DNA from: an uncultured Spirochaetales bacterium
Lineage (GTDB): Bacteria > Spirochaetota > Spirochaetia > Sphaerochaetales > Sphaerochaetaceae
Assembly: GCA_949292445.1 (NCBI GenBank)
Contig: CASEZU010000183.1
Location: 1-10,051, forward strand
Direction: 5' to 3'
Length of the DNA stretch: 10,051 nucleotides
Shown piece after piece: positions 6,385 through 10,051 of this stretch (positions are counted from its first letter, which is position 1; every line of letters begins with the position of its first letter). The notes beneath the pieces were generated by a model. That model saw only the letters and a list, made by a program, of their open reading frames with translations. It did no database searches and was not told the DNA's origin. The position numbers were made by a program, and so were the translations under genes.

Positions 6385-7724
6385 TGTTGCGGCAGCCATT
6401 TTCCTCTGATAAGTAGGAAGATGAAGACTATGCTTGATATCAGCCACGTGAGGGGATACGCAATGTAGACAAGCAGTATGTCATGGGAGAAAAGGAGCGC
6501 TGTCCTGACGAAAATGACACGGAAAATGCACCACGAACCCAGAAGCACGAGCATTGGCACGAAGGCTTTTCCCGCACCGCGGAGTATGCCGGCACTGCCA
6601 TGGGAGATTGCCGGCAGGAAATAGAAGAGCGCCTCAATCCTCGCCTGCCTCGTGCCGTAAAGGATCACATCCGGATCTGCCGAGAATAGCCTGACGAGAA
6701 GCGGCGCAGAGATGAAAAGAAGTATTCCGAGGATCTCGCCGGAGATGACATCCATCGCCATTCCCGTCCGGCTCCCTCCGATCGTACGGCCGTAGTCCCC
6801 TGCCCCCGCCGTCTGGGCGACGAAAGTGGTGAGTGACAGGGAGAGCGTCGTGATCGGCAGAAGCACAAACCCTTCAATCTTCCCATAGACTCCGAATCCT
6901 GCGATGGCTGCAGCGGAAAATGTGTTCACAGATGCCTGGACAACGGTGTTTGCCAGCCCGACGATGGAATTCTGCAGCCCTGCGGGGAGGCCGAAGCTGA
7001 CGATCGCCCTCAGCTCCGTCCTGTCAAGGCGTATCTTCCTCACGCTCACCCTGATTCCGCCCTCCCCTCTCATGAGGCGGACAAAGCAGAGGATGGAGCT
7101 GACAGCCTGGGAGATGATCGTCGCCGCAGCTGCAGAGCCGACGCCGAGTCCGAAGAGCGAGATGAAAGCGAGATCGAGGACTATGTTTACCGCTGAGGAG
7201 ATGATGAGATAGTAAAGCGGGTGGCGGCTGTCGCCGAGCGCATTCATTATCCCCATCAGGACATTGTACATGACGGAGAAGAAGATGCCTGCTGAATAGA
7301 TGCGGAAATAATCCGCGCTCAGGCCGAGAAGCTCCTCCGGCGTCGATATCCAGCGGAGTATCAGAGGCGTGAAAACAACGGCGAAGAGCGTGAGGGCAAG
7401 GCCGGAGACAATGCCGAACGCGATATCGGAATGTATCGCCTTTTCCAGCCTCTCACTGTCCTTTGCACCGAATGCATGGGATATCACGACACCGGCACCG
7501 ACAGCCATGCCGTTGAAGAATCCGACCATCATGAAGATCAGCGAGCTGGATGAGGATACAGCGGCAAGCGCCTCTGAGCCGAGGAAGTTTCCGACAATGA
7601 GGGTATCCGCCGCATTATAGAGCTGCTGGAAGAGATTGCCGAGAAAAAGAGGCAGGGCGAAGGACAGTATCTTTCCCGCAACAGGACCTGACGTGAAATC
7701 CACCACCGATGTTTTCCCAGACAT
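6381..7724 (-). CDS. MATE-family multidrug/cation efflux transporter
   Basis: A 447-residue polytopic inner-membrane protein, predicted to export organic cations or drugs using a Na+ or H+ gradient. Family landmarks are an N-terminal segment LTEGP-like (DFTSGP, 9-14), FALPLFLGNLFQQLYNAADTLIVG (22-45), the loop GMAVGAGVVISHAFGAKD (72-89), ALGDSRHP (162-169) and the start of the second half SFGLPAGLQN (243-252). Repeated long hydrophobic stretches fit the usual 12 helices in two six-helix bundles. ATG 7724 is preferred to the upstream ATG at 7784 because family similarity begins at MSGKTSVVDFTSGP and a perfect TATAAT lies 7 nt before it, inside the longer frame. It is divergent from the YkwC-like gene. 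The substrate is unknown. Confidence 0.93.
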   Translation of the reverse strand: MSGKTSVVDFTSGPVAGKILSFALPLFLGNLFQQLYNAADTLIVGNFLGSEALAAVSSSSSLIFMMVGFFNGMAVGAGVVISHAFGAKDSERLEKAIHSDIAFGIVSGLALTLFAVVFTPLILRWISTPEELLGLSADYFRIYSAGIFFSVMYNVLMGIMNALGDSRHPLYYLIISSAVNIVLDLAFISLFGLGVGSAAAATIISQAVSSILCFVRLMRGEGGIRVSVRKIRLDRTELRAIVSFGLPAGLQNSIVGLANTVVQASVNTFSAAAIAGFGVYGKIEGFVLLPITTLSLSLTTFVAQTAGAGDYGRTIGGSRTGMAMDVISGEILGILLFISAPLLVRLFSADPDVILYGTRQARIEALFYFLPAISHGSAGILRGAGKAFVPMLVLLGSWCIFRVIFVRTALLFSHDILLVYIAYPLTWLISSIVFIFLLIRGKWLPQH

Positions 7725-7731
7725 GCCCCGG

Positions 7732-7760
7732 ATTATATCCCCGCAGCAGTGACTGGACAA
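7732..7760 (-). promoter_or_regulatory. Promoter of the MATE gene
   Basis: On the minus strand TTGTCC (7760-7755), a 17-nt spacer and a perfect TATAAT (7737-7732) end 7 nt before ATG 7724. There is no Shine-Dalgarno, so a leaderless transcript is predicted. It lies back to back with the promoter of the divergent operon. Confidence 0.7.
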
Positions 7761-7796
7761 TGCCTTCCGCCCTGCGTTCCACATAATCGCGAATGA

Positions 7797-7805
7797 TGCT
7801 ATTCT
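7797..7805 (+). promoter_or_regulatory. Extended -10 promoter of the YkwC-like/citrate synthase operon
   Basis: TGC plus TATTCT (7800-7805) ends 6 nt before ATG 7812. The -35 region (TTCCAC at 7777-7782, 17-nt spacing) is weak. There is no Shine-Dalgarno, so a leaderless operon transcript is predicted. Confidence 0.55.
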
Positions 7806-7811
7806 TCCCTT

Positions 7812-8699
7812 ATGGGAAAGAAGATAGGTTTCATCGGACTTGGCGTGATGGGAGCCTCGATGGCTTCAAGGCTCATCGATGCGGGATATGAGCTCTATAT
7901 CCACAACAGGACAAAATCCAAGGGGGATGCCCTTGCGGCAAGAGGAGCTCTCTGGTGCGGCTCTCCTCGTGAAGTTGCGGAAAACGCTGAGATCACATTC
8001 ACGATCGTCGGCTACCCCAGGGATGTGGAGGAGGTCTACCTCGGGAAAGACGGCCTTATCGAAGGCGCTTCCGGAGGAAAGATATTCTGTGACATGACCA
8101 CAACAAAGCCATCACTGGACATCATGATCGCAGAGCGTCTTGCTGAGAAAGGTGCCGAGATGGCGGATGCCCCTGTCTCCGGCGGTGACACGGGAGCGAA
8201 GAACGGCACGCTCTCGATAATGGCCGGCTGCAGCAGCGAGGTTTTCCGCGCGCTCCTTCCCTGCTTCGAGGCAATGGGAAAGAACATAACCCATATGGGG
8301 CCTGTCGGCTCGGGACAGCACACGAAGATGGCGAACCAGATAGTGATAGCCGGAACGATGTGCGGCGTCTCAGAGGCGCTTGTGTACGGAGCGAAAGCAG
8401 GCCTCGATCTGGAGAAAATGGTGTCGACCATCTCAAAAGGAGCTGCGGGCTGCTGGACCCTCGACAACCTCGCCCCGCGCGTTCTCAGAGGGGACTATGA
8501 ACCCGGCTTCATGGTGGATCATTTCATAAAGGACATGGGAATCGCGCTTGATGAGGCGGAGAGGATGGAGCTTCCCCTGCCGTCTATCGCGCTTACGAAA
8601 CAGCTCTATCTTGCCATCAGGGCCGAGGGAATGGGCAGGAAGGGAACACAGGTACTGGTGAAGGCGCTTGAGGCACTCGCCGGAAAGGAGATCCTATGA
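7812..8699 (+). CDS. Beta-hydroxyacid dehydrogenase, YkwC-like (3-hydroxyisobutyrate dehydrogenase family)
   Basis: A 295-residue cytoplasmic NAD(P)-dependent oxidoreductase of the 6-phosphogluconate dehydrogenase superfamily. Relatives oxidise or reduce short 2- or 3-hydroxyacids, such as tartronate semialdehyde or 3-hydroxyisobutyrate. It has the Rossmann motif GFIGLGVMG (6-14), NRT (32-34, an Arg after strand beta2 that often goes with NADP), the substrate motif DAPVSGG (119-125), the catalytic Lys172 in GSGQHTKMANQ (166-176) and HFIKDMG (237-243). Overall it is most like Bacillus YkwC, whose substrate is not settled, so I give no symbol. Its stop overlaps the citrate synthase start as ATGA (8696-8699), implying translational coupling. 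A physiological link to carboxylic-acid metabolism is inferred from that neighbour only. Confidence 0.88.
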   Translation: MGKKIGFIGLGVMGASMASRLIDAGYELYIHNRTKSKGDALAARGALWCGSPREVAENAEITFTIVGYPRDVEEVYLGKDGLIEGASGGKIFCDMTTTKPSLDIMIAERLAEKGAEMADAPVSGGDTGAKNGTLSIMAGCSSEVFRALLPCFEAMGKNITHMGPVGSGQHTKMANQIVIAGTMCGVSEALVYGAKAGLDLEKMVSTISKGAAGCWTLDNLAPRVLRGDYEPGFMVDHFIKDMGIALDEAERMELPLPSIALTKQLYLAIRAEGMGRKGTQVLVKALEALAGKEIL

Positions 8700-9994
8700 T
8701 CAGAGAGAAAGATGCGGCATTAATCAGGCTTTCAGGCGGAAAGGAATACAAGGCGGACATCATCACCGACAATATGGGGGAGAAGTCGATAGACATCACC
8801 TCGCTGCGGAAGGACACGGGATACATCACCTATGACCCTGGGTACGTCAACACCGGCTCATGCATGTCCTCAATCTGCTACATAAACGGCGAGAAGGGCA
8901 TACTGCGCTACCGCGGCTATGACATTGCGGACCTCGTGGCCAAGTGTGACTTCATTGAAGTGGCTTACCTCCTGATAAAAGGCCGTCTTCCCTCCGCAGA
9001 GGAGAGGATCGGGTACCAGAAGCTGCTCAACGAGAACTCCCTGCTGCATGTCAACATGCGCGACTTCTTCCGCGCCTATCCGCACGACGGGCATCCCATG
9101 GGAATACTTGCAGCCATGGTCGCCTCGCTCTCAGCCTTCTACCCGGAGCTGGAGGACAGGGATCCGGAGGAGAACCTCGACCTCACAGTCACAAGGCTCC
9201 TGTCGAAGATGAGGACCATAGCAGCCTTCACATACAGGCAGATGAAGGGCCTGGACTTCATCGAACCGCAGTACAATTACTCCTACTGCGCTAACTTCCT
9301 GAACATGATGTTCCACACATCGGTGAACAACTACACCCCCTCCCCTGTCCATGTGGCCGCGCTCAACAAGCTCCTGATACTCCATGCGGACCATGAGCAG
9401 AACTGCTCGACAAGCGCCGTCCGCCTCGTGGGCTCATCGGATGCCAATCTCTATGCCTCGGTGACCGCCGGCGTCTGTGCGCTCTGGGGCTCGAAGCACG
9501 GCGGTGCGAATCAGGCTGTCATGGACATGCTCCAGCGCATCCAGTCCGAAGGACTCTCGATCGACAAGGTCATTGAGAAGGCGAAATCCAAGGATGATCC
9601 CTTCCGCCTCTTCGGTTTCGGGCACAGGGTGTACAAGACATTCGATCCCCGGGCCAGGATCGCAAAGGAACTCACAAGAGATGTACTGGCCGCATCTGGA
9701 AGTACGGATGCGCTTCTCGACATAGCTCTGGAACTGGAGGAGAGGGCAACGCATGATGACTATTTCATCGAGCGCAATCTCTATCCGAACGTGGATTTCT
9801 ACACGGGAATAACCTTCCACATGATGGGAATACCGGTGTCGATGTTCACCGTGCTCTTTGCCATGGGAAGGCTTCCGGGATGGATCGCACATTACCTCGA
9901 ATGGAGGCACGACCCGTATCAGAAGATCGGCAGGCCGAGGCAGATATACTCAGGGCCGGAGGCACGCGATGTCGTTCCGATTGCCGAGCGCTGA
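8696..9994 (+). CDS. gltA: Citrate synthase (type I-like)
   Basis: A 432-residue enzyme that condenses acetyl-CoA with oxaloacetate to give citrate in the cytoplasm. The length and N-terminal beta-rich domain (GGKEYKADII, then SIDITSLRKDTGYITYDPGYVNT in outline) are those of the hexameric GltA type. Active-site residues are His268 in GSKHGGAN, His310 in FGFGHRVYK and Asp367 in NVDFYTG, matching the His-His-Asp triad spacing of GltA. HADHEQNCSTS (230-240) and RHDPYQKIGRPRQIYSG (404-420) are also typical. The start is fixed by AAGGAG at 8685-8690, 5 nt before ATG, and by the 4-nt ATGA overlap with the dehydrogenase. It overlaps the downstream HAD gene by 26 nt. A 2-methylcitrate synthase role is less likely given the extended N-terminus and the absence of prp genes in view. 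Confidence 0.94.
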   Translation: MIREKDAALIRLSGGKEYKADIITDNMGEKSIDITSLRKDTGYITYDPGYVNTGSCMSSICYINGEKGILRYRGYDIADLVAKCDFIEVAYLLIKGRLPSAEERIGYQKLLNENSLLHVNMRDFFRAYPHDGHPMGILAAMVASLSAFYPELEDRDPEENLDLTVTRLLSKMRTIAAFTYRQMKGLDFIEPQYNYSYCANFLNMMFHTSVNNYTPSPVHVAALNKLLILHADHEQNCSTSAVRLVGSSDANLYASVTAGVCALWGSKHGGANQAVMDMLQRIQSEGLSIDKVIEKAKSKDDPFRLFGFGHRVYKTFDPRARIAKELTRDVLAASGSTDALLDIALELEERATHDDYFIERNLYPNVDFYTGITFHMMGIPVSMFTVLFAMGRLPGWIAHYLEWRHDPYQKIGRPRQIYSGPEARDVVPIAER

Positions 9995-10051
9995 CGGATA
10001 CATATTCGATTTCAACGGCACGCTTTTCCTGGACTCTGATGAGAACAGGGA
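9969..10051 (+). CDS. HAD-superfamily hydrolase (partial, C-terminus off window)
   Basis: Only the first 27 residues are visible. ATG 9969 lies within the citrate synthase end and has GGAGG (9958-9962) 6 nt upstream, so it belongs to the same operon. HAD motif I appears as FDFNGTLF, with the predicted nucleophile Asp14. The usual second Asp (DxDGT) is Asn16 here, a variant seen in some beta-phosphoglucomutase-like HAD phosphatases. A phosphatase or phosphomutase acting on a small phosphorylated metabolite is likely. The substrate cannot be judged without the cap domain and motifs II to IV. Confidence 0.75.
   Translation, partial: MSFRLPSADGYIFDFNGTLFLDSDENR

Noticed and set aside
7725..7784. 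Longer MATE start at 7784
   Set aside because: The extra 20 residues are not MATE-like, and a perfect TATAAT promoter lies inside them 7 nt before the ATG at 7724.

Overview
This window is an ordinary housekeeping and accessory stretch of a bacterial chromosome with moderate-to-high GC. It carries ten protein-coding loci, and two of them run off the window edges. The phylum cannot be proved from 10 kb. The form of the type I dehydroquinase N-terminus, the NahK-like kinase and the general gene style would suit a host-associated spirochaete or a Clostridia-like relative, but I hold that only weakly.

Layout. A partial aroD (type I 3-dehydroquinate dehydratase) runs leftward off the window from a TTG start at 581. 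Divergent from it is an ABC-F ATPase (678-2606), overlapped by a Maf-type nucleotide pyrophosphatase (2594-3202). A NahK-like sugar 1-kinase follows (3246-4307) from its own promoter. Next comes an IS200/IS605-type element with tnpB only (about 4388-5884). Its tnpB has an in-frame amber stop at 5449, and its right end probably encodes an omega RNA. A GNAT acetyltransferase (5864-6349) and a MATE efflux protein (6381-7724) lie on the minus strand. Divergent from the MATE gene is a rightward operon: a YkwC-like beta-hydroxyacid dehydrogenase (7812-8699), a type-I-like citrate synthase (8696-9994), and the start of a HAD-family hydrolase (from 9969). These three overlap tightly.

Two observations stand out. 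First, the insertion site can be reconstructed. Joining 4387 directly to 5885 removes the element without any target duplication. It also restores an open GNAT C-terminus that ends at a stop codon in the left flank (4358-4360). The element therefore replaced the last residues of the GNAT protein, and the present GNAT stop codon lies inside the right-end hairpin of the element. Second, five genes that begin transcription units (NahK-like, tnpB, GNAT, MATE, YkwC-like) have no Shine-Dalgarno sequence. Each instead has a -10 hexamer ending 5-7 nt before the ATG, so their transcripts should start at or next to the AUG (leaderless mRNA). Genes inside operons (Maf, citrate synthase, HAD) and aroD have good Shine-Dalgarno sequences.

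I found no CRISPR array, tRNA or rRNA, and no clearly new defence or biosynthetic system. The TnpB/omega-RNA locus, with its truncated nuclease, is the most unusual unit here.
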